This document shows, piece after piece, positions 49,123 through 61,334 of a stretch of DNA of 64,000 nt. The notes beneath the pieces were generated by a model that did not search any database, was not told the DNA's origin, and saw only the letters and a list, made by a program, of their open reading frames with translations. Positions within the stretch are counted from its first letter, which is position 1, and each line of letters opens with the position of its first letter. The stretch is from Blepharisma stoltei (lineage: Eukaryota > Ciliophora > Heterotrichea > Heterotrichida > Blepharismidae). The position numbers were made by a program, and so were the translations under genes. The stretch covers positions 248,001-312,000 of the forward strand of contig CAJZBQ010000008.1 of NCBI GenBank assembly GCA_914767885.1. The letters are read 5' to 3'.

Positions 49123-49500
49123 CTACCCCCCTCCGTGAGTGAACAAAAACCATTAAAAAATCTCTATTTTTTGCCCAAAAACCCACCCTCCGTGAGTGAA
49201 CAAAAATTTTTTTAATAGAAAAATTTTTTATTTATGGAAAAAAAAATTTGATATATAAATGATAATTAGTATAATGAAATCTAGAGCTAATTCTGTTTAA
49301 TCTAAAACGAATTGCTTTTTAAAACATAAATTTTACAAATTGAATTAATATTTGCTTTCCAATTTTTTGGATTAGGATTTTTTTAAATCGAAAAAAAAAA
49401 ATTTTTTATAAAATTTATATGTAAATTTTTTTTAAAAAAAAAAAATTAACCCCCTCCGATAGTTAACAAATTTTTTTTGTTCACTCACGGACGGGGGGAG
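49123..49500 (+). mobile_element. MITE-like element, full copy (378 bp)
   Basis: Flanked by TAA (49120-49122 and 49501-49503). It carries the canonical two-motif left arm, AT core and right hairpin with small mismatches. Intergenic. Confidence 0.88.
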
Positions 49501-49740
49501 TAAGTGATATTATGCAGTATATTGCTCACTTCCTTATATTATCTTAGTTTTACAGTTTATATATGTAATATAAAATGCCAAAGTTCATTAATTTATTTAT
49601 TTAAATATTGTTTAAATATTAAATTTATATATCTAACGCTAAATAAATATTACCTATTCATAAAATTAGGACTTTTTATTTTTCAAAATACGATACTATA
49701 TTAATTTCCGAGCTCAAAATGACCTGCAAGCTTTCCTTTC

Positions 49741-49915
49741 TTATGATGCTTGATTGTTTTCCACATCTAAAAGGGAATATCTATTAAAGCTAAAAGAAAA
49801 TAATGGCTCTATGTCTTTATACAGGATAAATTCTAATAAAGTCACTAATAGTTCTTGGGCATCTTGCTGGCCCCCATGTATAAATACAGGAAATGCTGCA
49901 TCAATTTCATATTTT
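49741..49915 (-). pseudogene. USP relic containing a QQDA box
   Basis: The minus strand reads FPVFIHGGQQDAQELLVTL followed by LEFILYKDIEPLFSF and TAA. GGQQDAQELL is the USP box that follows the Cys box, and it is closer to the general USP consensus than in the other local copies. Neither Cys nor His box is visible nearby. It is a decayed ninth member, possibly with more remnants up to 50.2 kb. Confidence 0.55.
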
Positions 49916-50789
49916 TAACAATCTTACTTACGCATTTTGAGACGTTTAAATAGCAGATGTTTCTAATAAAAGTTCTACTGAGGCTTCATAAATTTATCTT
50001 GCATAAGCCATGCAAAGATTTGCCTGGTCTTCATTGTGGACTTCAGGAAGAATACGTGAATTTCTTGGAATTTTCTGACAGCAAGCACGGATAAATGCAA
50101 ATTGGCAGGGCTGTTTTCTTTTAAATAATCAGTATGCATAAAAGGCTTTAATCCTTAATAGAAATCTCATATGGTCGAAAATCATAATTGAAAAGTTTTC
50201 TTCCTTTTTCAACTGTCCCATGTTTTAAATAATAAGGATAATCATCATGCAAAGAGAATCATAATTAATTATTTATTTTTAAGAATTAATTATTATTTGC
50301 ATAGATATATTAATTTATTTTTATATCTTTCTTTATTAGCTCTTCTTCCTGAAAAGCCTAAAACATTATTATATTTTATATAAATGATATAAATATGATT
50401 TTATTTTAAATTGAAAGTCCGATTTATTCTAATTCTTTTTAATCAGCTATTTATTTGTAAAAAGGTTATTTAAAAAATGGCATAAAAGAAAGCAAATTAA
50501 CTCATATTTATTTCATATTACAGATAGAGAAAATCATAATAAAATATATAAATTGCTGACTAAAAGCTATCTCTTAATAAATTCTGCATTTTCATTCATC
50601 CTTTATAAGTGTTCTTATATTTACTAAATTTTAAAATTTAGAATTGATTAATTTAATATGTAATTAATGATTATAATATATTTCAAATATAACTAAATTG
50701 CATTATTATCCTAGATATTATAAATAATCTGTAAGAGCTCGCTATTTTTAATTTTAATAATATTTATAAAATAGCTATAGGATTTATGA

Positions 50790-53700
50790 TTAGTTTTTCT
50801 TATAAAATGCAAGGAAAAGTCTACCCCAATCAGGATCCTTTTTACTTACTTCAGAGTCATCATACTTCTCCCATTCATTTTCATCATTTCTTACTCCCTT
50901 CTCCGTGAGCGAACAAAAAATTTTGTTCGCTTATGGGGGTTAATCTATATATAAATTTTATAGTAAAATTTTTTTTCGAATCCAAATTGGAAAGCAAATA
51001 TTAATATAATTTGTAAAATATATGTTTTAAAATGAAGCTGTTAAAAATAAAACAGAATCAGCTAGAGATTTTTAATATAATAATTATCACTTATTTATAA
51101 AATTTTTTTTTAAATATTTTTCTTTTAAAAACAATTTTTATTGGTGGGTTTTTGGGCAAAAAATAAGGATTTTTTTAATGGTTTTGCTCGCTCATAGAGG
51201 GGGTCTTAGTAAATGCTATGAAATGGTATCCATAATAACTGCCCTATAAGAGCAGGACATTGGAGCTGGAAACTCTCCAGTGGCTGGACCAGCTCAGTCT
51301 GGTCAAACCAATTGGAGATTTGCAAAAGGACCTCTTGCCAGTTGGTCCAACCACTGCAGAGTTTCCAGCTCCAATATCCTGCCCTTATAGGGCAATACAT
51401 AGGGTTTGCCTATAACATATAATCCTTGTAAATTTTGCAAATGCACACCACGCACTGAATTTTATTTCACATATGGAGACACCATAGTTATATTCTAAAA
51501 AATTTGCATTAAAATTTCACAAAAATGACAATTTCACGCGTAGAGAGTTCCTTTGCAAAATTTGCAAGGAGTTATATTACTCCAAAAATTTGGTAACTAT
51601 TATTTTCAAGATTCAGCATTTCTGGGATTTCTCCTAAAATCTGCCGATCAGATATATAAATTGTTAAAATTCTCGGCCATTCAATCCTTTCAGTTTTCAT
51701 TACTATATCCTTCAATTTTCCACATTCCTCACAGCTTAATTGATTTTTCCCTGAAAAACTCTTCTGCTCTTTAATATCATTTAAGAAAGCCTCTATATTA
51801 TTTTGCCTATTTTTTGGTATTGCTATAAAATTTGTGCTGTCCTCACTTCATGATTTATGCTTAAAGCGAGAATTACAAGTGAATGATTGATTTTTTACAA
51901 TAGTGAAAAGACTTTTATTCTCAACCTTATTTGAAATAATAATAAATAATTCCTTTGCATCATTTGCAGATCTTCCGCTGTACTAAATAAAATTTACCAT
52001 TGAGTATTCTCTTGAAATTAATTGCTTAAAGTTTTCGATAAGTGGGATTGTTTTATTTTTTCCATAGTTAGCATTTATTGATAATATAACGGAATTTAAG
52101 CTCTGCAGTAAGTCATCGCCAGGAATGCTGTATAAATATTCAGCAAAATCAGCTGAGCTTGCTAATATTTGTATAACTGAATTCATATAACAAGTATTTC
52201 CTATGTTTGGTAGGCCAGATTTGCTAAAACGCTGAGGTCTTAAGCTTTGAGTCTGTATGTGGGCGTTTAATAGTTGAGCTTCCCTTTCAGATCTCTCATT
52301 CTGAGCGTTTATATGATGGTTTTGTGGGAGTGTCCTTGTTTGGCTATAAAAATCTGGGTTGGATGTGATTTGAGGTTGATTTGATATAGCAAGAGTCTGA
52401 CTGGGAATTCCAGATTTATATTTTTCTATTTCACTTTTAATACTTTTGATGTCTTCATTAACATAAAATTGCCAATTCTGTATATCCTTATTATAATTCT
52501 TTGATTTCTCAATTTCACCAAAAAGACTATCTAGCTTTTCATCAGATTTATTTTTTATTTTCTCAATATCTTTTAATTCTGATTTTATTTTTTCAATAGA
52601 AATTTGGTTTTCATTTTCAATACTTTTAATTTTTCTATTTAAATCCTCAAAAAATGAAGAATTTTCGGATAGACCTTCGCTATTGGCTTTGCAGTTTTTT
52701 TGCAACTCATTTAATTCAGCTTTAATACCCTGAAGTTGCATATCGGTATATTCTTTGCAGGTATCAATAACAGAATTAGCTTTAGCCGATTAGATTTCCA
52801 ATTCATCTAATTTGGAAATTATTTCACTATTATTTGCATTTACCGCTGATTTCATATAGTCCAATATCCTATCACCTTTAAGTAATTCTTCTGTGCTGAG
52901 ACTATTATTTTGTTTTTCTTCATTATCCTTGAAGCATTTTTCCAATTCTTTCACTTTATTTAAAAGCATTTCTTCTCAGTAATTAAAATTGTTTTCTAGC
53001 TTGTTCTGCATATCTATAATTTCTCCCTCACTTTTTGCTTCTATATTATTGGCTATTGAACCTATTTTCTCTTGGAATTGCACCAATAATTTCTCTATTA
53101 TTTCTTTGGATTTAGATTCCAAATCCTTTTCTATTTTTTTAGCTAGTTTTTCTTCTAAATAAGTGAAATAATTTTCAATAGTGGTTGAATTTGATATTAT
53201 TTGATTATAATTCTGTTTATTTTCTAATATTTTGGGATTAGTGTCAAGAATTTCATATTGATTACTGTAGTCGAAGTTTGACAAATTGCCTCCAAGAGAG
53301 TTGAGAGAAGGAGATAGTTCTCTTCCATAATCAGGGCTGTGCTCATAGCTAGGGTTTTGAACAGAAATTTGATCGTTAACCAGAGGGTTTAAGTCCTTTC
53401 TTAAATAAAGTACTTATATATATATATGGCGACATTACAGAATTGCTATCTATCTAAATCGCGATAGGTTCTTATTGGCAATAAGTTTGAATTTTAGTTC
53501 TTAAATAAACTAAAATTGCTGGGAAAGATGCATTTGAATATTTTGATACTCTAGGCTTATTTCCAGTACAATCATACCAATCCTCGTTAACCTTGCACTT
53601 GACTTGAGATATATCGATGTGCAAAATTAGCGAGTATTGACTAATTAAATCTGAATTTTTAATTTCAGCTTTTGTAAAAACAACCAGAACTTCTTTCGGT

Positions 53701-53990
53701 GGTTTTTTTAAGTAGTATTTTAAATCATTACTTTCTATTGTATTACTAATAAAATTCATACAATTTTTGTTTCTCAAACAAATTTTTTTAAATATTTCTA
53801 GAGTATTTTTACATTCCTGGCAACTTGTATTATCCAATTGATTATCATAAATCCCATTTTTAAATGCATTTGCTATAATTTCATGCAACTCTCTGTCCAT
53901 TAATAGGTCTTCTTGACCCAGATAAGCATGCATGTTGGCGTTAATGGTCGCTATCATCCAGCAGGCCTTCTTCAAATAAGAATTTCTCAT
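50790..53990 (-). CDS. Ubiquitin-specific protease, copy 4, with insertions and one nonsense codon
   Basis: ATG 53990 (minus) starts the N-terminal module (TSCQECKNTLEIF; VNEDWYDCTG; AILVYLRTK). After a 67-bp insertion comes coiled coil, then the USP domain with Cys box GLPNIGNTCYMNSVIQ, intron 51983-51997, NDAKELF, zinc pairs and CEECGKLKDIVMKTE. The His box HFIAFT lies beyond the 346-bp insertion and is split from NDENEWEKYDD by a reversed MITE. All catalytic residues are kept, but an in-frame TAA (52790-52792) lies in the coiled coil and the join after MITE removal is one base off. It is a recent pseudogene, or those sites contain errors. Confidence 0.7.
50894..51205 (-). mobile_element. 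MITE-like element, reverse orientation (312 bp), inside the USP His box
   Basis: Flanked by TTA (50891-50893 and 51206-51208). The hairpin end lies on the left here, so the element is inverted relative to the others. It falls between HFIAFTK and NDENEWEK of USP copy 4. Confidence 0.88.
51227..51574 (-). mobile_element. TA-bounded IES-like insertion (346 bp) containing a long fold-back
   Basis: The frame ends after FGVI. TA-to-TA removal gives FGVI-Y-HFIAFTK in phase. At 51240-51395 it holds an inverted repeat with arms of about 50-60 bp beginning TGCCCTATAAGAGCAGGACA and ending CCTTATAGGGCA, GC-rich compared with the surroundings. It lies within a few codons of the short insertion shared by copies 1 and 2. 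Confidence 0.8.
51983..51997 (-). other. 15-nt intron in USP copy 4
   Basis: GTAAATTTTATTTAG between Met and Tyr codons, at the same place as in copies 3, 5, 6 and 7. Splicing restores EYSM-YSGRSANDAKELF. Confidence 0.88.
53406..53474 (-). mobile_element. Short TA-bounded IES-like insertion (67 bp)
   Basis: The N-terminal frame ends TAA after IQTYCQ. TA-to-TA removal gives CQYLRKDLNPLVNDQ in phase. The interior includes a (TA)n run. Confidence 0.75.
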
Positions 53991-55715
53991 ATTTTTATTG
54001 CTTTCTACAAATTCAAGAAAGCCATGTTTATTTAAATCACTAAAAGCAGTTGCTAATGGTATTTAAGAGCAATAAAACAGAAATTGGGCTATCAGGAGAT
54101 GGCATAAAGTACTCAAAAGAAAATACAATAAATAAAAATAAATTTTGTTTAATAAGAGTCATGCTTTATCATCTTAAATTTTATAGATTAGTTAGCACAA
54201 ATCTAGTAGATTTTTAGAATTATTCACAGAAAAAGTAGGTGAAAAATGCTTTTAATTCAAAAATAAGATTATTAAAAGAACTGAATAAAATATATTCTCC
54301 CCATGTATTTTACCCAAAAAAAGTTTTACTCAAATATACGCATAATTATCAAAGAGTTAAATACATAAAATAGGATTAACCTAGTTGAAAAAGTGCATCA
54401 ATAAATAATTTTCTATTAATTAATAGCTTAATTTATTTAAAAAGCAGATCATACAAATAATTAAAATATAAAGAGAATAGAATAGGAAGAATTTAAAAAC
54501 TGAGTAATCAAACTTTATCTGTCCTAATTTATATCAAATTTATTAAAGCTCTAATTCTCTAGTTTAATATTCAGCTTTTAAAACCCCTGATTTCATTTAT
54601 TTATTATCCATTTTTAAACTATCAACAGCTCAATTCTACAATTTTGAACAGAAATTTTAGTATTTAATAATTATTAAATACCTACCTGGACGATAATAAT
54701 AGAAGATAAGGAAGGAAATGGACGCTTAGGTAAGTAGATAGCTTGTGAACTTATGATCGACTTCATGGAGAGCTTTTACAAATGTTTGAACGTCCAAATT
54801 CAACACCGACTGTAATTTTTAATAATAAGTATTTAAATTTAGATCAGGTGGACATAGTTTGCAAGAGCTGGTCTTTGGAAAAAAACCTTACAATTAAATT
54901 TCTTGAGAAGATGAAAGGATTAAAATTAAGCTAATTTGTTTTAAAATTATGAGTTTTAATATAAAATTAAAGCATTTCGAAAATATGGCCTATCATTGAA
55001 TTTTCATTAAATATTGGGGTTTGAAAGCAAATAAGAAAGTTAATATGCGTTCTCAAGTCGATTAACAGAATAATTAATTATTTAAAAATGAATAGATTCA
55101 CCACTTCAATTATTGGCAAAAATGCCGAAATTTAATCTCTCTAGATTTTTATAATATCCTAGATTCGAATTTGCTATGTAGACTTTCCTTGATCTAGCAT
55201 ATGACTAATAAAATCATATGGGAGTAATTTTCAATTAGTCTGAAGAAAAACTCTATCTCTTGAAGTTTCTTGCCACTGGGCTTTGTGCATATATTTTCTC
55301 CTAATTAATTATATTAAAAGCATCAAGCCCAGCTTCTGAAAATTGAATCCGCAGGAGTGCAGGGAATATAAGTAAAGCTGCTATAAGATCATATTAATAT
55401 ATGGATAATTAGATTTTTTGCATATAAATTTCAGCAAAATTAAACTTTCTCAAATATATATCTTGCATAAATCAACCTTTAGTTCGCGAAATCAAACTTT
55501 ATACCTAATTTTACAACTGAAAAGTCCGTAATTTGCTCACCAACATTTGTAGGCACAGCAGAGAAATGGCTTTAAACAAACCTTTAGTATGCTGTGCTAT
55601 ATAAAAGATAAGAAAAATAGACTTAGTTTATAAAAATTTACGTCTAAAAACAATTTTATATTTATAGATTAAATAAAGCACAATTAAGTGAAAAATGTAT
55701 GCAACTGAAAGATAA
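53991..55715. other. Intergenic, AT-rich
   Basis: No ORF or known element. Small conceptual fragments near 54.7-54.9 kb are full of stops and gave no convincing match. Confidence 0.5.
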
Positions 55716-57262
55716 TTATATAGAATTACCTAATTTTGAATAAAAAAGCATATAAGCATGATCATAGTCAGGAAGATCTTCTGTCACAAAAGCGTCGTTA
55801 AACTGATACCATTTTTCATCCTCACAAGTATAAGCAATATAGTGGCTGCATTGCTCAGCTTTATAATAGCATATTACAGCATATAATTTATAGTCACTTT
55901 CCTGGAAATTTATTTCTGTCTCAGGCTTTCTATTCTTACTCGATGTATCAGTTACATAAAATACCAAAATTTTTGGCATTTCGAAAGAATCTACCTTGAC
56001 TGTAAAGCTGTTTATTTCCTGGCAAACTTCACATTGTAAATTTAATTGATCTTCCTTGCTTTTTATGTTTTCTAAACATCTTTTTGCATTTAATTTATTG
56101 TTTGGAGGCATAATAAAAAATAATGATTTATCTGGTATTATATTTTTATGGCCTTTCTGGCATGTAAAAGTTTGGTTTTTTGTGATCTGGAATCTTTTTT
56201 CCTCATGACTGAATTCTTGTATATATTTATCTATTAAAATATTATAAAGCTCTTTACAGTCATTCTGTGCATAAAGTTCATACTAAATATTGTTTACCAT
56301 AGGAAATTCTTTATTAAATGTATGCTAACTTGCCATAATAATAATAAAATGGTGTCGTCGAGAGAAGTCTCTTTGAGGAATTTTCTCTCCTTTGCAATTT
56401 TATTATTATAGAGGTCAGTTTTCCCAGTGAGACCTTATCCAGCAATATCAGGTAAGCAATAGGAGGAGTGCACAGCCTCCTGGCCTGATCCTTGGATGCT
56501 TGGTGGGCGCAGGGTTTTACAGTTTGACACTCCCGAGGAGGGAGACCCAAAGGCTGCACAACGTGGAAGAGTCAAGTTTTGAGCGAGGTAACGCAGCCGT
56601 GAGATCTGGCAGCCAATTGGCAGTCACTTGCTTAGGATGGTCCGTCGACCCGATAAAAATGGTGATGTCACCAATTGGTGTCTACTGGGTGAGCCCTTAT
56701 GGCTTTGCTAAATCACTTGCGGAGCTAGAGAAACACGCTAAATACTCTAAGTAATGTTAATGTTAATGTATGCTAACTTGCCTGGTTTTTACCACTTTTG
56801 GGCTTAAACTTGAAAAGCCAATTTTGGCTGAATCAGTTAGCTAATGGTCGTAATGGACAACATTGAAATTTTAATATATTTTAAAAATTGTATAATTCTT
56901 GGTTTAAAACTGCTTGATGAGGTACGGGTAAACATAAGATCAAAAATTTTTGATAAATTTATGAATAAAATGGCTTTAGATTTTGATATGAAATCTACAA
57001 AACTTGGAGTGCTCGAAAGAACTTGGATCACAGAATTTAAATAGCAGGTATTTCCATAGTTAGGAATTCCGCTCTTCCTAGAGGATTGATTTACAAAAGC
57101 CCATTTTTCTAGTTCTTGATAATCTCTAGAGCCCATTAGCTTTTTGTTTTGCTTATTTTTACGCTTTTCCCATCATGCTGCTAGTTTTGGTCTCAAAATA
57201 AAAGCGCATATTCCAACTATAGTAGAGCCTATAGCAAAATACTTAAAATAACTATAGCTCAT
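55716..57262 (-). CDS. Membrane-anchored ubiquitin-specific protease, copy 5
   Basis: Starting at ATG 57262 the product begins with one membrane segment (YFKYFAIGSTIVGICAFIL) and a basic stretch (KRKNKQNKK), then goes directly to the USP domain without the N-terminal module or coiled coil. The Cys box is SGIPNYGNTCYLNSVIQ, followed by AQNDCKELYN, zinc pairs CQKGH and CEVCQ, and the His box CSHYIAYTCEDEKWYQFND. It ends TAA. Removing 56321-56843 and the intron 56283-56297 gives 336 residues in one frame. The layout recalls USP30, a mitochondrial outer-membrane deubiquitinase; the location here is inference. Confidence 0.82.
56283..56297 (-). other. 15-nt intron in USP copy 5
   Basis: GTAAACAATATTTAG between codons of FPM and YELYAQND, homologous to the intron of the other copies. 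Confidence 0.88.
56321..56843 (-). mobile_element. TA-bounded insertion with a nested retroposon-like element
   Basis: Outer edges (minus strand) TAGCTAACTGATT and AAGTTAGCATA are inverted repeats at TA sites. Removal of the whole segment gives LSITTI-TFNKEFPM in phase. Without the nested insert the original segment would be about 75 bp, a usual short IES size. Confidence 0.75.
56335..56764 (+). mobile_element. Retroposon-like insert (430 bp) with 18-bp target duplication
   Basis: Both sides carry AATGTATGCTAACTTGCC (56317-56334 and 56765-56782). The insert ends with a simple (AATGTT)n tail and starts with (ATA)n. It is GC-rich and has one open plus-strand frame through almost its whole length (TGA as Trp), ending GFAKSLAELEKHAKYSK-TAA. 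A long direct duplication and simple-repeat tail fit target-primed reverse transcription of a 5'-truncated LINE or a SINE. The reading frame was not recognised. Confidence 0.75.
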
Positions 57263-58227
57263 TTATTTTTTATAGAATTTTAGCTCAAATTAAATATTAA
57301 ATATAAACTCAAGAAGCAGACATATTTTCGCTTTAGGATTTTTAGAGTCCAAATTTAATAAATTAACTCAGATTTTTTATATTATATTATAATATTCAAC
57401 ATATTAATATATAAAAGAAATTATTAATTCAAATTATGAGAAATTAGATTTACTTGATGAGATAAATGATTATGACATCAGAAATTCCAGCACTAAGAGA
57501 AGCTGCAGTAGCAAGCAACTCAATATTATATTTTAATTGCATGTGCATTTATATAATAAAAAAACTTTAAGATGAGACTTGTTTCGGAAGCCTCTAAAGA
57601 GCTATTTATTATCGCCATAAATTTATTTATGGAAAATTACCAAAATGATATGTTTATAATAAGCAAAAAGCAAGCAAAAAGCAAGCAATAATTTGTGAAA
57701 ATGGAAACAGGGTATAATTATCTGAATCTATCTTATTTTTAACTATTCAAGATAATAAAATATATAGAATGGCTAAATCAGCGTGTGGAAATAATAATTG
57801 CATTGGGAAAATGGGACATTATCAGATTCAAAGATAGAGTATCTTGCGTGTTTTTTCCTCTATATACTTCAAGGTAAATTTTGCCTAAAAGGTGATAAAA
57901 CCAGCTAATGATTGATAATTCTGTAAATATTGTCATAATTAGTCCATTACTTAAATCTATTTTTATTATGATATAGATATAATCGAAATATAGACATTCA
58001 AATAATAAATATTTGTTAAAGATTCGCTTTAATGCATATGTGGAATATTTTTTTATTATTTTGATATTTAATCTAAGTTCTATATTCTTTATTATAGATA
58101 TTAAACCTTAAATGCAAGAAGCTAATTTTATTCACAATCTGATAAGCTATGATTAGATAAAATCTTATGCTTTCAGATCCCAGGCATTGAATAATTAAAA
58201 TGTCTAATATAATTCTATAAATTTATT
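57263..58227. other. Intergenic, with a USP fragment
   Basis: Divergent region between USP copies 5 (-) and 6 (+). Apart from the fragment at 57.57-57.86 kb, only AT-rich DNA is seen. Confidence 0.5.
57573..57860 (+). pseudogene. USP fragment related to copies 6 and 7
   Basis: Translation gives SKELFIIAINLFMENYQND and MFIISKKQA, matching DSKELYVIIINLFMELCQS of copy 6, then in another frame IEWLNQRVE. Stops and frame changes break it and no catalytic box remains. A decayed duplicate. Confidence 0.65.
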
Positions 58228-60273
58228 ATGTCAGAAGATCTTAAAAAAGCAGCTTATATTCTTGCAACACTTAGTCAACATATAGAATTTCCTTTCAAAA
58301 ATCAATGATTAAGCAAAATTTTTCAAAATGCATTTACCTCAGGCATTGATGATGAAAGCCTTAGAGTACTTAAAACATGAATAAAATCAAAATGAAGTGG
58401 CACATTCCCTTATGTAAAAGAAATTATTAAGTACCAGGAATGAGAAGATATTTTTGCTTGGCCGAACGAATTGCTGCAACCATTTCAAGTAGCTGACATA
58501 CCTAAAAAAATTGAAAAAGTTGGATTTTTTTTGTGCTGCACTAATAATAATTACATAGAGGAAATAGAAGGCTATATTTTAGTTGTAAAACTTTTTCTAC
58601 CTGAAGGGATTTTAAAATGTAAATACGGAGAAGAATGAAAGGATTGCTCATCTCAGGAAACTGGCATAAACGATAAGCCTAAAATTTCTAATGCAATTTT
58701 TGGCTTTGTCAAAAACTGAGAAGAGCCTCCCAAAAATGAAATAGAAAAGGCTGAAGATCAAGGAACAAGAACAGAAAAAATTAAAGATAACCCTCAATAC
58801 GTTATAGAAAACGATACTAAAAATATAAATGCTGACCAAATAAATGAAAAATTCAAACAAATAGAAGAAGAATTATCTAAATGCAAACAAATCAATGAAT
58901 GTCTTAAAGCTGAGCTAACAGACGTAAAAATAGAAAATAAAAAAGCATCCAATGATATAAGTGAAGTAAAAGCAATGATAGAGAACATGAGAAGTTCTTT
59001 AAATGAAAAAATAGATGAGACTAGCATAGATATAAAAAAAAGTTTAAATTATTTAAAAGAAGGACTAGATAAAGGTCAATTATTTATGGAAAATGTCCTT
59101 GAAAATTGCCAAAGTAATTTAAATCAACTTAAGTCTTACAAAAACCTCTCCACTAGCTCAAAAAGTGTACCATTAAAGAAAAATCAGGATTTTTCTTTTC
59201 CTTTTAATGCTGTTTCTGATTATTTTCAATGCATCAATAAAACTGCTCAAGATTGCATTCAAAAATACAATGAACTGGAAATTAAATACAATTCATTAAT
59301 AGATATAAGCAATAATATGATGATTGAGACTAATAAGATGCACTCAGCATTAGAGGCGAAAATTAATGAAATTGAAGAAAAGACCCAAAAAATTTCAATA
59401 CCAAATGGAAATGAATTAATTTCAAGCACGAAAAATGCTCTTGACTCAAAAACTATAAATAAAGACAATCCAAAGAGGAAAAAAAGGGGGCTAGCCAACA
59501 TAGGAAACAGTTGCTATATGAATTCAGTTTTACAGATCTTTGCAAGTATTCCAAGTTTCATCGAAAATATAAAAAACATTGAAAATGACTTATTTTATTG
59601 TTTAGGTGGCATAATATCGTCGATAACAGATCCCTATTCTATAAAAACAGACGAAAAATTAAGAAAACTAAGAAACTTGCTGGCTAAAAAATATCCTATG
59701 GTAATTTATATTTAGTTTGGTGGAAATACAGAAAATGATAGCAAAGAATTATATGTTATCATAATAAATTTATTTATGGAACTTTGCCAAAGTGAAATGT
59801 TTTTAATTAACAAAAACCAAGCGATAATTTTTGAAAGTAACCACAGGTTAAAATTGCCTGAACATCAGCTATTTTTAACTATACCTGATAATGAATTGTC
59901 AATTGAAGAATGGCTTAATCAGCTTAAAAATGAAAATAAATTATTTAGTGGAGATAATAATCTATTCTGTGAAACTTGTGGGCAGAGATCTGATTCAGAG
60001 ATGGTGACAGAAAGCATTGAGCCTCATGAAATTTTAGCATTTTATAATGCTAAAAGTAAAAACCCGATTGAAAATATTCCTGATGTTGTATCCTTAGGGA
60101 AAAATCATTATGAAATATTTGGAATAATTTGGTACAATAGAAGCCACTACATAGCTTATACAAGAGAAGAGGGAATTTGAAATGAGTATAATGATAACTA
60201 TGTCACAACAGATAAGCATCCAAATCCAAAAAATATCTATATGCTTTTTTATAAAAAAGTTATAATTAATTAG
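58228..60273 (+). CDS. Ubiquitin-specific protease, copy 6 (uninterrupted)
   Basis: ATG 58228 to TAG 60271-60273 with a 15-nt intron (59701-59715) and many TGA-Trp codons gives 676 residues. The N-terminal module (about 1-165) includes IFAWPNELLQPFQVADIP and CKYGEEWKDC. Then come about 200 residues of charged coiled coil, then the USP domain: Cys box GLANIGNSCYMNSVLQIF, TENDSKELY, zinc pair CETCG, His box RSHYIAYTREEGIWNEYND. All catalytic residues are present. It is the only multidomain USP here with no insertion, and it is the reference for copy 7. Confidence 0.88.
59701..59715 (+). other. 15-nt intron in USP copy 6
   Basis: GTAATTTATATTTAG between PM and FGGNTENDSKELY, in the shared position. 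Confidence 0.9.
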
Positions 60274-61334
60274 TTTTTATCAAATTTTGAGTTTAGTTGT
60301 TTAATTTTAAATTTAATTTGCTTCCTTGCATGTGTAGACAGCTGAAGTAATTACAGCTAACTCTTTCTGCTTCCGAACACTTTTATAGCGTACCCATCTA
60401 ATCCAGTTGCTATGTTCTTTAACAGACTGACTCTTTAGTCTCTAGAATTTCAATTTTGGCCGAAATATATTTTTAGCAGAAACAATAAAAGGAGCAGGGA
60501 TTTCTTCTTATTGTCAAAGCTCTGTATTTAAGTCAAATCAAGCTTAGCCTTTCATTTCCTAGCTATAAAGTAATTTTATTATAATTAAATACAATTCCAA
60601 CTTTATCTTGTAAATTTTTATCGATATCTATATAAAATATTTATTTTGATAAATATTGAACTTTTAAATAATATAAATCGAAACGATGTTATTTAAAATA
60701 CAAGAGAGAATGCTTATTGAGATTTTAATAAATAAATCTCGTTTGCTCATCTATAATTTCTAGACTCTACTAGCTAATTTGAGAAAATTGGTTAGCAAAG
60801 CTAGCGATTGGCTTAAAAATGCTCCTTGGGAGCTATTCATATGAACTAGAATAGTTATAACTGTGAAGCAAGCTTAAAAGTTGATTTTATTTCTATAATT
60901 AAAATAAAAAATCATAAAAAGCTATTTTTGGAATAATCTTTTTAACTCATTGTTAAGATCTTTCTTAAACAAAATCTATACCCCAAAATCAAAAATTGCC
61001 ATAATTGCACCAACTTACAATTATTATGTAAACTAATTTGATATAAAAGCAATCCTATGCCAAAATTTTTAAATAAATTTTATCATCTGAGATGAATTAT
61101 GCATAGCATTGCTCTAGAAGTTGAAAATCAGCATTCTGATAATTTTTTCTAATGATTTAATATTAAAGCTAAATTCTTTATTCTTTGATATAGATATTAA
61201 ACCTTAAATAAGAGCTAATCAACATTTATTTAAAATTTGATAAAGTTTTGTAACTAATTTGTTTTTTCATATTTATATACTTGAGAAATCTGGCAGGGAT
61301 TATAAAATGTCTAATATAATTCTATAAATTTATT
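60274..61334. other. Intergenic between USP copies 6 and 7
   Basis: AT-rich without ORFs. The last ~200 bp resemble the region just before copy 6 (both have GAAATCTGGC or CCAGGC then AAAATGTCTAATATAATTC), so the upstream DNA was duplicated with the gene. Confidence 0.55.

Larger units (their letters stand above)
48543..50789. other. Intergenic with two MITEs and a USP relic
   Basis: Between convergent USP copies 3 (+) and 4 (-). It holds MITEs at 48639-48957 and 49123-49500 and a USP relic near 49.8 kb. The rest is AT-rich. Confidence 0.6.

Noticed and set aside
54660-54950. Possible gene fragment between USP copies 4 and 5
   Set aside because: Short peptides in several frames with many stops, and no motif could be defended.
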